Shown piece after piece: positions 28,862-37,233 of a stretch of DNA of 64,000 nt. This DNA is from Bacillus nakamurai. Lineage in GTDB: Bacteria > Bacillota > Bacilli > Bacillales > Bacillaceae. The translations under genes and the position numbers were made by a program. Within the stretch, counting starts at the first letter, position 1, and each line of letters begins with the position of its first letter. The notes under the pieces are model-generated. The model searched no databases. It worked only from the letters and a program-made list of their open reading frames with translations, and was not told the DNA's origin. Location of the stretch: contig NZ_LSAZ01000034.1 of NCBI RefSeq assembly GCF_001584325.1, positions 2,403-66,402 on the forward strand, read 5' to 3'.

Positions 28862-29665
28862 TCAGGAAGCTTTTTTCATCCCTTGTTTTTCCCGGTCTTT
28901 TTTTGAATAAGCAATAAAATAAATGAGTCCTACAAACACCGCGCCGCCGATGACATTTCCGATAAAAGCCGGGATCAGATTGCCGATAAGCCCGCCCCAT
29001 GTAAAAGAGCCTGCAAAAATGGCGGCTGGGATAATAAACATATTGGCGACAACGTGCTGGAAACCAATCGCGACAAACGCCATAATCGGGAACCAAATGC
29101 CCGCGATTTTACCCGCTCCGTCTTCCGCCCCAAAAGAAAGCCATACAGCAAGGCAGACAAGCCAGTTGCAGCCGACAGCTGAAACAAGCACTTTTCCAAA
29201 CGGCATATCCAGTTTCCCTTGTGCGACCGCAATCGTTTTCTCCAAATAAGGGCCTGTTTCTGTTAATCCGACGACATGTCCGAAAAAGTAGGCGACAAAC
29301 AGCGCCCCGACGAGATTCATTAACGTAATAATGATCCAGTTTTTCACCAGTGCTCCGGCTGAAATTCTTTTAGAAAACAGCGCCATGGCAACCGACATCA
29401 TATTTCCCGTAATCAACTCGGCTCCGGCAAGAATAACGAGCACCAGTCCGACCGGAAATACTGCCGCACCGATTAAGCTAGACAGACTGCCCCATTCTTT
29501 CGGAAGGTCACCGATTACGCGAATATCAAGCAAATAACCGAAGGCGATAAATGCCCCTCCCAAAAATCCTAATACAAGCAGCGAAGAAAGCGGCGAATTT
29601 ACTTTTTTCACCCCTGCTTCGACTGCAAGCTCCGCTATTTCGTCCGGTTTACGAAAAGCCATCAT
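28862..29665 (-). CDS. yrhG: YrhG, formate/nitrite transporter family channel
   Basis: A 267-residue FocA/NirC-family channel with six membrane helices, forming a pentamer in known members. Family phrases: GFLGGAFIAFGYLLDIRVIG, LAGAELITGNMMSVAMALFS (helix 2 break, 'TGNM'), LVCLAVWLSFGAEDGAGKIA and the FQHVVANMFIIPAAIFAG region with the pore histidine (about 207). It moves formate across the membrane and sits close to the formate dehydrogenase genes yrhE-yrhD. The gene has its own promoter (29885-29914) and a long leader with a terminator hairpin 57 bases upstream of the start. Confidence 0.9.
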   Translation of the reverse strand: MMAFRKPDEIAELAVEAGVKKVNSPLSSLLVLGFLGGAFIAFGYLLDIRVIGDLPKEWGSLSSLIGAAVFPVGLVLVILAGAELITGNMMSVAMALFSKRISAGALVKNWIIITLMNLVGALFVAYFFGHVVGLTETGPYLEKTIAVAQGKLDMPFGKVLVSAVGCNWLVCLAVWLSFGAEDGAGKIAGIWFPIMAFVAIGFQHVVANMFIIPAAIFAGSFTWGGLIGNLIPAFIGNVIGGAVFVGLIYFIAYSKKDREKQGMKKAS

Positions 29666-29721
29666 TAAACCCCTCCATTATCAATTCATCCTGCAGTTTT
29701 CAAAAGGAACTCAGTAAAAAA

Positions 29722-29766
29722 GGCAGCATTCAAATAGCCCGTCAGAAACGGGGTTTGAATGCTGCC
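29722..29766 (-). terminator. Leader terminator (possible attenuator) of yrhG
   Basis: Minus strand GGCAGCATTCAAA pairs over 13 bases with TTTGAATGCTGCC, with an inner CCCGT/ACGGG stem, followed by TTTTTT. It lies between the yrhG promoter and its start codon. Confidence 0.75.
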
Positions 29767-29771
29767 TAACT

Positions 29772-29791
29772 TGTATGCATACCCATACAAC
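29772..29791 (-). ncRNA. Hairpin in the yrhG leader
   Basis: TTGTATG-GGTATG-CATACAA on the minus strand, 7-base perfect stem, 5 bases upstream of the terminator hairpin. It could be part of a structured leader RNA. Confidence 0.4.
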
Positions 29792-29884
29792 AATATCAAG
29801 CAGAATTAAAATATACGATATAGAATATATACAGATCATGCACACATTCCATGAATTCGTCCTTATGCCACTGCCAGCAGTCAT

Positions 29885-29914
29885 ATCATATCAAATGTGA
29901 CAATTTCGTGTCAA
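29885..29914 (-). promoter_or_regulatory. SigA-type promoter of yrhG
   Basis: On the minus strand TTGACA (29909-29914), 18-base spacer, TATGAT (29885-29890). The leader is about 215 bases. A short palindrome ACTGCTGGCAGT lies at the predicted start site. Confidence 0.65.
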
Positions 29915-29924
29915 TTGAATTTTT

Positions 29925-30293
29925 TCAGCTTTTGATTTCTTCTCTGTGCTCTTCAATTGTGCGGTCAAATACAAATACAGACACCGCGATATTCTCTTCA
30001 ATCTTGATGTCTGAAAACAGATGAACGAGCTTTGCGCCGATGAGCTCTTCCATGCCCTCAGGCGTTTTTTTCGAATAGAGCTCCTGAATTAAACTCGTCC
30101 GCGCCGAATGAACCATCTCTCTCCCCTCTGGCGTGCGGGCGATAAACTGCTCACTTGCGCTTAAATTGCCGTAAAGCGTTGATACCGCCATGTTCTCCAC
30201 AAAAACGGTATGAATGCGCTCGGGCCCTTTTCCGAATAATTCTTTGCGCAATTTGCGGATGATATCGTTAAACTCATGAATTTTTTTAGACAT
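29925..30293 (-). CDS. yrhF: YrhF, DUF2294 family protein
   Basis: A 122-residue protein from ATG 30291-30293, behind GGAGGGGGACAAT. It has the DUF2294 pattern: an N-terminal helix (FNDIIRKLRKELFGKGPERI), central FVENMAVSTLYGNLSASEQF and a C-terminal strand NIAVSVFVFDRTIEEHRE. It is cytosolic and without catalytic residues that I can name. In B. subtilis it lies in this place between yrhG and yrhE. Here it is divergent from yrhE, so it may share regulation with formate dehydrogenase. Function unknown. Confidence 0.85.
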   Translation of the reverse strand: MSKKIHEFNDIIRKLRKELFGKGPERIHTVFVENMAVSTLYGNLSASEQFIARTPEGREMVHSARTSLIQELYSKKTPEGMEELIGAKLVHLFSDIKIEENIAVSVFVFDRTIEEHREEIKS

Positions 30294-30508
30294 ATTGTCC
30301 CCCTCCAATTCAAGCCTATGAAAGACATTCCCGGTTCCCCTTGTGACATTTCACCTGGTTAAAGTTTTCCTTTCGTATTGTATTATAATAAATATCATCT
30401 TATAATAAAAGCAGTGTTGATGGATTTGTAATAGGAAACGTGTTATGAATCTATCGTTTTATACAAATTGGATTGGTCTGTTAGTAAGGCTTGCTAGTGA
30501 ACTATTCC

Positions 30509-30567
30509 GCCATGCGTGTTTATACTGACCTCTGGACAAGAGGCCGGTGTATGTGCATGGCTTTTTT
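30509..30567 (+). ncRNA. Structured leader RNA with terminator upstream of yrhE
   Basis: GCCATGC (30509-30515) pairs with GCATGGC (30555-30561). Inside are TATAC/GTGTA and CCTCT/AGAGG stems with loop GGACA, and TTTTTT follows at 30562-30567. The structure ends 29 bases before the yrhE start codon, so it can stop transcription before the gene. Confidence 0.6.
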
Positions 30568-30596
30568 CGAGTTTAAAAGATGGAGGGGAATTGGAA

Positions 30597-33539
30597 GTGA
30601 CAGACGTTCAGTCTATCCGTGTCAATATTGACGGCACTGAGTACAAAGCACCAGAGGGATCTAAAATTTTAGATATTTTGAATCAAAACGGCATTGACAT
30701 ACCGCAAATATGCCATGTACCGGAAGTAGATCCGATTCAAACATGTGATACATGTATTGTTGAAGTGAATGGGAAATTGCAGCGCTCCTGTTCCACAATT
30801 GCAGAAAACGGAATGTCTATTTCGCTCACGGCAGGCAGAGTGAAAGAAGCGCAGACAGAAGCAATGGACCGTCTGCTTGAAAACCACTTGCTTTACTGTA
30901 CGGTTTGCGATAACAACAACGGAAACTGCACACTGCATAATACCGCGGAAATGATGGGCATTGAACATCAGAAATACCCATATACACCGAAGGATGATTC
31001 GAAGTGTGCAGTGGATATGTCTCACCCGTTTTACCGCTATGATCCGAACCAATGCATCGCCTGCGGCCAATGTGTTGAAGTATGCCAAAACCTGCAGGTG
31101 AATGAAACCCTTTCAATTGATTGGGAGCGCGACCGTCCGCGTGTCATTTGGGATGAAGGCGTAGCGATTAATGAATCGTCCTGCGTCAGCTGCGGCCAGT
31201 GTGTCACCGTCTGCCCTTGTAATGCACTGATGGAAAAATCAATGCTTGGGCAAGCCGGATTTATGACGGGCATAAAACAAGATGTCATGGAGCCGATGAT
31301 TGATTTAGTTAAAAATGTGGAGCCTGACTACACGAGCATCTTCGCCGTTTCAGAAGTGGAAGCCGCTATGCGCGATACACGGACGAAAAAAACGAAAACG
31401 GTCTGCACGTTCTGCGGAGTCGGATGCTCATTTGAAGTATGGACGAAAGGCCGCGACATTCTTAAAATTCAGCCTGTTTCCGACGCACCGGTTAATGCCA
31501 TTTCAACTTGTGTAAAAGGAAAATTCGGCTGGGACTTCGTGAATTCAGAAGAACGGATTACAAAACCGCTTATCCGGAAAAACGGGACATTTGTTGAATC
31601 CTCATGGGAAGAAGCGCTTGACCTTGTTGCTTCCAGACTCGGAACAATTAAGACGGAGCATGGAAAAGGTTCTGTCGGCTTCATTTCTTCTTCTAAAATA
31701 ACGAATGAAGACAACTATGTGATTCAAAAATTAGCGCGTCAAGTGTTTGAAACAAACAACGTGGATAACTGCTCCCGCTACTGCCAGTCACCGGCAACGG
31801 ACGGCTTATTCCGCACCGTCGGTATGGGCGGAGATGCAGGCACAATCAAAGATATTGCAAAAGCCGGGCTTGTGATCATTGTCGGCGCCAATCCGGCGGA
31901 AGGACATCCGGTTCTGGCCACCCGCGTAAAACGTGCCCATAAGCTGCACGGCCAAAAATTAATTGTTGCCGATCTGCGCAGAAATGAAATGGCGGAACGG
32001 TCTGACCTCTTTATCAGCCCGAAACAAGGGACTGACCAGGTCTGGCTCATGGCGGTCACGAAATATATGATCGATCAGGGCTGGCACGACCAAGCGTTTA
32101 TTGATGAAAATGTCAATTTCTTTGAAGATTATAAAGAAACGCTGAAAAAATATACATTAGACTATGCGGAAAGCATCACCGGGCTTTCTAAAGAAACCAT
32201 TATCAGCATTGCGGAAATGATTCGTGACGCTGACGGCACTTGTGTTCTGTGGGGCATGGGCGTTACCCAAAATACAGGCGGCTCTGATACGTCTGCGGCG
32301 ATTTCCAACCTGCTGCTTGCGACCGGAAACTACCGCCGTCCGGGTGCGGGCGCGTATCCGCTTCGGGGCCATAACAACGTTCAAGGCGCTTGCGATATGG
32401 GAACTTTGCCGGGCTGGCTTCCGGGATATCAGCATATTACCGATGATGAAGCACGCGCGAAATTCGAAGAGGCTTACGGCGTAGCGATTGACGGCAAACC
32501 GGGTCTCGATAATATTGAAATGCTTCACGCGATCGAAGAAGGCAAAATGAAAGCCATGTACCTTGTCGGTGAAGATATGGCGCTTGTGGATTCAAACGCC
32601 AACCATGTTCACGACATCTTATCAAGCCTTGAATTCTTTGTGGTGCAGGATATTTTCCTTTCCAGAACCGCTCAATATGCAGACGTCATATTGCCTGCCG
32701 TTCCTTCTCTTGAAAAAGACGGAACATTTACAAACACAGAACGCCGTGTGCAAAGATTGTATCAGGCGCTTCCGACGCTCGGAGATGCAAAACCCGACTG
32801 GTGGATTATTCAAGAGGTTGCCAATCGTTTGGGCGCTGACTGGAATTATACTCATCCAAGCGACATTTTCTCAGAAATGGCGAGCCTTTCTCCGCTGTTT
32901 GGAAAAGCGAGCTATGATGTTATTGAAGGCTGGAACAGTTTCTTATGGGGCAGCTTTACGGGAGAAAGCACTCCGCTTCTTTATGAAGATGGCTTTAACT
33001 TCCCTGATAAAAAAGCCCGTTTCGCGCTGAGCGACTGGGTGGAGCCAGCTGTGTTCCCAGAGGAATATGACCTCCATATTAACAACGGACGTATGCTTGA
33101 GCATTTCCACGAAGGAAACATGACGAACAAATCAAAAGGCATCCAGTCTAAAGTGCCGGACGTATTCGTTGAAGTTTCACCGGAGCTGGCAGCTGAACGC
33201 GGGATTTGCGACGGAACGCTGATTCGCCTCGTCTCTCCTTTTGGAGCGGTTAAATTAAACGCGCTTGTGACAGACCGTGTCCGTGCAAATGAACTGTACT
33301 TGCCGATGAACTCAACGGATAAAGATTCAGCGATTAACTTCCTGACAGGGCCTGCATATGATTCACGCACACATACGCCTGCCTATAAGCAGACAAAAGT
33401 CCGCATGGAAGTGCTCGGCTCCTGCGACACTCCGCCGCTGCCGAAAACAAATCCGCGGAACAAAAAACGCCATCCGCAAAACGGCGTTGAAGCGGAGCGA
33501 AAATGGAATCGTCCGGGATATGTTCATTTAACCGATTAA
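30597..33539 (+). CDS. yrhE: YrhE, molybdenum-dependent formate dehydrogenase alpha subunit
   Basis: 980 residues from GTG 30597-30599 (behind GGAGGGGAATT), the same length as B. subtilis YrhE. An N-terminal 2Fe-2S ferredoxin domain (about 1-80, CHVPEVDPIQTCDTC) is followed by a His-Cys cluster region (CTVCDNNNGNCTLH). Then come two 4Fe-4S motifs (CIACGQCVEVCQ, CVSCGQCVTVCPC), a further CTFCGVGCSFEVW cluster, and the molybdopterin domains. Cys in DNCSRYCQSP is the metal ligand, as in non-selenium enzymes. It oxidises formate to CO2. The GTG start excludes an upstream in-frame extension that is part of the leader hairpin. yrhD follows. Confidence 0.93.
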   Translation: MTDVQSIRVNIDGTEYKAPEGSKILDILNQNGIDIPQICHVPEVDPIQTCDTCIVEVNGKLQRSCSTIAENGMSISLTAGRVKEAQTEAMDRLLENHLLYCTVCDNNNGNCTLHNTAEMMGIEHQKYPYTPKDDSKCAVDMSHPFYRYDPNQCIACGQCVEVCQNLQVNETLSIDWERDRPRVIWDEGVAINESSCVSCGQCVTVCPCNALMEKSMLGQAGFMTGIKQDVMEPMIDLVKNVEPDYTSIFAVSEVEAAMRDTRTKKTKTVCTFCGVGCSFEVWTKGRDILKIQPVSDAPVNAISTCVKGKFGWDFVNSEERITKPLIRKNGTFVESSWEEALDLVASRLGTIKTEHGKGSVGFISSSKITNEDNYVIQKLARQVFETNNVDNCSRYCQSPATDGLFRTVGMGGDAGTIKDIAKAGLVIIVGANPAEGHPVLATRVKRAHKLHGQKLIVADLRRNEMAERSDLFISPKQGTDQVWLMAVTKYMIDQGWHDQAFIDENVNFFEDYKETLKKYTLDYAESITGLSKETIISIAEMIRDADGTCVLWGMGVTQNTGGSDTSAAISNLLLATGNYRRPGAGAYPLRGHNNVQGACDMGTLPGWLPGYQHITDDEARAKFEEAYGVAIDGKPGLDNIEMLHAIEEGKMKAMYLVGEDMALVDSNANHVHDILSSLEFFVVQDIFLSRTAQYADVILPAVPSLEKDGTFTNTERRVQRLYQALPTLGDAKPDWWIIQEVANRLGADWNYTHPSDIFSEMASLSPLFGKASYDVIEGWNSFLWGSFTGESTPLLYEDGFNFPDKKARFALSDWVEPAVFPEEYDLHINNGRMLEHFHEGNMTNKSKGIQSKVPDVFVEVSPELAAERGICDGTLIRLVSPFGAVKLNALVTDRVRANELYLPMNSTDKDSAINFLTGPAYDSRTHTPAYKQTKVRMEVLGSCDTPPLPKTNPRNKKRHPQNGVEAERKWNRPGYVHLTD

Positions 33540-33557
33540 GAAAGGAGGAAACAAGTT

Positions 33558-34049
33558 ATGGCAAGCCCTATTACCACGATACAAAAGGAAACAAAAACGG
33601 AAGAACAGCTGAAAGCTGAAAAACTGGAAGAGCTGAAAGCACTTCTCGCAGAAAACGAAGAAGCCGTCACCAAAACGATGGCGATTATAGGAGAGCTGAA
33701 TGGCTTGGGCATATTCGATGCAGCAAACCATATGCTTCAGGCGAAAGAGGAAATTGCAAAGATCGCACTCGGACAAATTTCCCGTGAACCTGTCACAAAT
33801 CTCCTGAATACGATGATGGCTGCAGGCGGAGCATTATCAAAAGCAGATCCCGAGTTTATGGGCAGGCTTTTAGAAAGCGTGATGGCCGGTACGGATCAGG
33901 CGCAAAGCTTTTTGAAGGAGGACCGGAAAGTCAGTATGTTTGAGCTGATGAAAGCGATCGGTGACCCCGATATTAACCGTGCGCTCGGCTTCGGTCTTCA
34001 ATTTTTAAAAGGAATGGGAAAAGAATTACGCGAAAAATCATCCGAGTAA
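33558..34049 (+). CDS. yrhD: YrhD, DUF1641 partner of formate dehydrogenase
   Basis: A 163-residue protein starting 18 bases after yrhE behind AAGAAAGGAGGAAAC. It is a DUF1641 member: an N-terminal coiled helix (EQLKAEKLEELKALLAENEE), then GIFDAANHMLQAKEEIAKIA and the C-terminal DPDINRALGFGLQFLKGMGK signature. DUF1641 genes accompany formate dehydrogenases of this class and may link them to quinone or other acceptors. It is co-transcribed with yrhE and followed by a strong terminator. Confidence 0.88.
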   Translation: MASPITTIQKETKTEEQLKAEKLEELKALLAENEEAVTKTMAIIGELNGLGIFDAANHMLQAKEEIAKIALGQISREPVTNLLNTMMAAGGALSKADPEFMGRLLESVMAGTDQAQSFLKEDRKVSMFELMKAIGDPDINRALGFGLQFLKGMGKELREKSSE

Positions 34050-34054
34050 GTATC

Positions 34055-34090
34055 AAAATAAGCCATTGTCAAAGGACAATGGCTTATTTT
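34055..34090. terminator. Bidirectional terminator yrhD / yrhC
   Basis: 16-base perfect stem AAAATAAGCCATTGTC / GACAATGGCTTATTTT with loop AAAG, between convergent genes. Confidence 0.9.
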
Positions 34091-34321
34091 TTATTCATCA
34101 GCTTTTTCCAGCCTCTTTTTATATATAAGTGAACGGTCAACGCAAAAATAAGCGCCCGCTAAAAATACACAATCCGTTAAAAACATCAGCATTTTCTGAC
34201 TCACCGTCAGCCCTTGTCCGGGAAGAACTGCGCCGATATAAATGAAGGTGCTGACCGCAAGCAGAATAAATGCGTAATGCTTAAAATCTTCTTTTAGCGA
34301 TTTTAGTCTTTTCTTCTCCAT
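34091..34321 (-). CDS. yrhC: YrhC, small two-helix membrane protein
   Basis: A 76-residue protein from the ATG at 34319-34321, behind GCAGGTGACC. It has a charged N-terminus (MEKKRLKSLKEDFKHYAF) and two membrane helices (FILLAVSTFIYIGAVLPG and MLMFLTDCVFLAGAYFCV). It is the last gene of the yrrT-mtnN-mccA-mccB-yrhC operon that recycles methionine sulfur. Role unknown; by position it could concern sulfur metabolite transport or membrane protection. Confidence 0.85.
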   Translation of the reverse strand: MEKKRLKSLKEDFKHYAFILLAVSTFIYIGAVLPGQGLTVSQKMLMFLTDCVFLAGAYFCVDRSLIYKKRLEKADE

Positions 34322-34403
34322 AAAGGTCACCTGCCAGTTTGATAGTATAGCAACATTATAATATAAGCTGACAGCCGACAGAGAATGTAAATCTATCCAA
34401 TCA

Positions 34404-35546
34404 TTATGCTAGCGAATCAAGCGCCTGTTTTACATCCGCTACTAAATCTTCCGTATCTTCAATACCGACGGAAATTCGGATCAGTCCGTCAGTGATGCCA
34501 AGTGCAAGACGGCGATCACGCGGAATTGAAGCGTGCGTCATTCTGGACGGTACAGAGATTAAACTTTCGACCGCTCCTAAGCTTTCTGCAATCGTAAAGA
34601 GGTGCAGCTTTTCTAAAAATGCATCTACCCGCTCGCTGCTTCCGATATCAAAGGAAATCATACCGCCAAAACCGGTGCTTTGCGTCTTTGTGAGCTCATG
34701 GCCCTGATGCTTGGATGAGCCCGGATAGTATAACGTCTGAACGGCATCGTGCTGCTCAAGCAGCTCGGCAATTTTTCCGGCGCTATGATTGATGGCGTCC
34801 ATTCTGAGCCCGAGCGTTTTAATGCCTCTGATAAGCAGCCACGAATCCTGCGGCCCTAAAACGCCGCCTGTCGAGTTTTGCACATAATGAAGTTTTTCGC
34901 CGAGCTCTTTATCAGCTGTTACAACTAAGCCGCCGACGACATCGCTATGGCCGCCGAGATATTTTGTCGCGCTGTGCAGTACGATGTCAGCGCCGAGTTG
35001 GAGCGGCTGCTGGAAATACGGCGTATAAAACGTATTATCGACAATGAGCAGCACGCCCGCTTCTTTTGCGATATCGGCCATCAGCTTGAGGTCGGTCACT
35101 TTCAGCAGCGGATTTGTCGGCGTTTCAATATAAATGGCTTTTGTATTTGGCCGGATCGCTTTTTTGACTTTCTCTTTGCTGCTCGTATCAACAAAGTCAG
35201 CTTCAATGCCGAGACGGTTTAAAACGCCCGTCATGACCCGGTATGTCCCGCCGTATACATCATCAGTCAATACGACATGGTCTCCGCTGTCAAACAGCAT
35301 CATAACAGCTGTAATTGCAGCCATGCCTGAACTGAACGCATATCCCGCCGAGCCGCCTTCAAGTTCTGTGATTAAGCTTTCAAGAGCCGTTCTCGTCGGG
35401 TTGGCCGTTCTCGAATATTCATAGCCTGTATGCTCGCCGGCTTTCGGCTGCTTGTAGGTGCTTACTTGATAAATAGGTACGGAGACTGCTCCTGTTTTTT
35501 CATCTCCCGTAATTCCTCCGTGCACCATCAATGTTCTTTTCTTCAT
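34404..35546 (-). CDS. mccB: MccB, cystathionine gamma-lyase / homocysteine gamma-lyase
   Basis: A 380-residue Cys/Met-metabolism PLP enzyme. It splits cystathionine to cysteine, ammonia and 2-oxobutyrate and also yields H2S from homocysteine. The PLP lysine is Lys195 in LHSATKYLGGHSDVVGG; the cofactor phosphate loop is FSSGMAAITA (about 71-80) and YEYSRTANPTR binds from the neighbouring subunit. It follows mccA with a 1-base gap. The pair performs reverse transsulfuration. Expression should be CymR-controlled through the yrrT promoter. Confidence 0.93.
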   Translation of the reverse strand: MKKRTLMVHGGITGDEKTGAVSVPIYQVSTYKQPKAGEHTGYEYSRTANPTRTALESLITELEGGSAGYAFSSGMAAITAVMMLFDSGDHVVLTDDVYGGTYRVMTGVLNRLGIEADFVDTSSKEKVKKAIRPNTKAIYIETPTNPLLKVTDLKLMADIAKEAGVLLIVDNTFYTPYFQQPLQLGADIVLHSATKYLGGHSDVVGGLVVTADKELGEKLHYVQNSTGGVLGPQDSWLLIRGIKTLGLRMDAINHSAGKIAELLEQHDAVQTLYYPGSSKHQGHELTKTQSTGFGGMISFDIGSSERVDAFLEKLHLFTIAESLGAVESLISVPSRMTHASIPRDRRLALGITDGLIRISVGIEDTEDLVADVKQALDSLA

Positions 35547-35547
35547 C

Positions 35548-36471
35548 TTACTGACCTCCTTGAAAAATGTTTTTGCTTATATAACGATCGCTGCCGTCAG
35601 GAAAAATCGTGACGATATTTGCCCCGCGGGGCGCTTTTTTCGCTTCTTGCAGGGCGGCATAGAGGGCTGCGCCGGATGAGCTTCCGATGAGAAGGCCTTC
35701 TTTTTCCGCCGCTTCTTTCACAAGTGAAAACGCCGTCTCATCCTCTACCGTATAAATGGCATCAAAATGGCTTTGATCCATATAATCAGGGATAAACTCC
35801 ATCCCGATGCCTTCTGTTTTATGGGCATAAGGCTCTCCGCCGTTAAGGATCGAGCCTTCCGGTTCAACGATTACCGTTTTAATACCGGGATTTTTTTCTT
35901 TTAAATAGGCCGCCGTTCCGGCAAAGGTGCCGCCTGAGCCAGCGCCGGCGACAAAAGCATGAATATTTCCGCTGAGCGCCTCCCATATTTCAGGCCCTAA
36001 CGTCCTATAGTAAGTCAATGGATTTACTCGGTTTTTGAATTGCAAAACGGCGTAAGAATTGTTGATCTCCTGTTCCAGCTCAAGCGCTTTTTGGATTGCT
36101 CCCTGCATACCGCCTTCCCGGGGTGTATGCACAATCTCCGCTCCGAGCGCTTCCATGATTTTCTGTTTTTCTCTGCTGAAATGCTCCGGGACACAAAAGA
36201 TAGCGCGAAGCTGATGCTTTCTGGCGCTGAGAGCGAGTCCGATTCCGGTGTTGCCGGCAGTCGCTTCGATAATGACGCCGCCTGATTTTAATTTCCCTGA
36301 TTGGAGCGCATCTTCAATCAGCATCTCACCAAGTCTGTCTTTAATGCTTCCGCCCGGATTCATCATCTCAAGCTTAGCATATACCGCTGTTCCCTCAGGA
36401 ATATCAAAATGATTCAGCCGGAGCAGCGGCGTGTTTCCGATGAGCTCTGTGACATCTGTTATCACGTTCAA
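35548..36471 (-). CDS. mccA: MccA, O-acetylserine-dependent cystathionine beta-synthase
   Basis: A 307-residue fold-type II PLP enzyme starting at TTG 36469-36471 behind GGAGGAGGACATATA. PLP lysine is Lys44 in PGGSIKDRLG; the phosphate-binding loop is EATAGNTGIGLAL (about 71-83) and the substrate loop is GTGSGGTFAG-like (AGAGSGGTFAGTA, about 176-188). It condenses homocysteine with O-acetylserine to cystathionine. A partial terminator lies just before its ribosome site, so its level may be tuned relative to mtnN. Confidence 0.93.
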   Translation of the reverse strand: MNVITDVTELIGNTPLLRLNHFDIPEGTAVYAKLEMMNPGGSIKDRLGEMLIEDALQSGKLKSGGVIIEATAGNTGIGLALSARKHQLRAIFCVPEHFSREKQKIMEALGAEIVHTPREGGMQGAIQKALELEQEINNSYAVLQFKNRVNPLTYYRTLGPEIWEALSGNIHAFVAGAGSGGTFAGTAAYLKEKNPGIKTVIVEPEGSILNGGEPYAHKTEGIGMEFIPDYMDQSHFDAIYTVEDETAFSLVKEAAEKEGLLIGSSSGAALYAALQEAKKAPRGANIVTIFPDGSDRYISKNIFQGGQ

Positions 36472-36490
36472 TATATGTCCTCCTCCTAAA

Positions 36491-36519
36491 AAGCGGAGGA
36501 GAACTCGAGTCCCCCGCTT
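36491..36519 (-). terminator. Intra-operon hairpin between mtnN and mccA
   Basis: On the minus strand AAGCGGGGGA / TCCTCCGCTT with loop CTCGAGTTC, then TTTTTA. It overlaps the mtnN stop and ends 10 bases before the mccA ribosome site. Confidence 0.65.
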
Positions 36520-37213
36520 AATGAATACGTTTGATTACATTCAGGACAAGCTCTGTTGAATGAACGGCAGCCTGTTCTAAAAATTTATCAAATGAAACAT
36601 CAGATTCTTTTCCGGCAATGTCAGATAAAGCTCTAATGACAACAAAAGGAGTTTTGAATTGGTAGCACACTTGGGCGACAGCGGCCGCTTCCATTTCCAC
36701 AGCATACAAATCCGCAAATTTGGCGCGTACATCTTCAACCCGTTTCGGATCGTTCATAAAGGAATCACCTGTAGCGATCGTGCCTTTTGCCACTTGAATT
36801 CCGTTCAATTCAGAAACCGCTTCCTCCGTGATGCTGATCAGCTTTTCATCAGCTTCGTATGCGGCAGGAAGACCCGGCACCTGTCCGTATTCATAGTCAA
36901 ACGCCGTCACATCCACATCATGGTGGCGGACATCTGTTGAAATGACGACGTCGCCTACATTTAATGTATGATGGAATCCGCCCGCTGAGCCTGTGTTAAT
37001 CACATAATCAGGTTTGAAACGGTCAAGCAGCAGCGTCGTGCTGATCGCCGCGTTTACTTTTCCGATACCTGATTTTAAAAGGATCACTTCGACGCCTTCA
37101 TATGTGCCCGTCGTAAATTCACAGTGGGCGATCGTTTCCTGTTTCGCATCTTTCAGTTTGCTTCTTAAAATGGTAACTTCCTCTTCCATTGCTCCGATAA
37201 CTGCCAGTTTCAT
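36518..37213 (-). CDS. mtnN: MtnN, 5'-methylthioadenosine/S-adenosylhomocysteine nucleosidase
   Basis: A 231-residue nucleosidase that cleaves adenine from methylthioadenosine and S-adenosylhomocysteine, feeding homocysteine to mccA. It has the MTAN pattern: [20 protein letters not shown] with catalytic Glu near 12, INTGSAGGF (about 76-84), [20 protein letters not shown] (ribose-binding Glu, about 170-176) and [11 protein letters not shown] with catalytic Asp (about 197). It follows yrrT by 20 bases. Confidence 0.95.
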   Translation of the reverse strand: MKLAVIGAMEEEVTILRSKLKDAKQETIAHCEFTTGTYEGVEVILLKSGIGKVNAAISTTLLLDRFKPDYVINTGSAGGFHHTLNVGDVVISTDVRHHDVDVTAFDYEYGQVPGLPAAYEADEKLISITEEAVSELNGIQVAKGTIATGDSFMNDPKRVEDVRAKFADLYAVEMEAAAVAQVCYQFKTPFVVIRALSDIAGKESDVSFDKFLEQAAVHSTELVLNVIKRIH

Positions 37214-37233
37214 TTATACACAATCCCTTCAAT

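Noticed and set aside
28578-29096. A 172-codon minus-strand frame overlapping the 3' part of yrhG
   Set aside because: Most of it is an off-frame shadow of yrhG. Only its last 46 codons, outside yrhG, could be coding, and they are treated under the small gene at 28619-28717.
29881-29914. TGTGACAATTTCGTGTCA as a possible Fnr or Rex site upstream of yrhG
   Set aside because: Spacing and half-sites fit neither consensus; the TTGACA part is better explained as the -35 of the yrhG promoter.
30340-30356. TGTGACATTTCACC as an Fnr site between yrhF and yrhE
   Set aside because: The gap between half-sites is too short for TGTGA-N6-TCACA.
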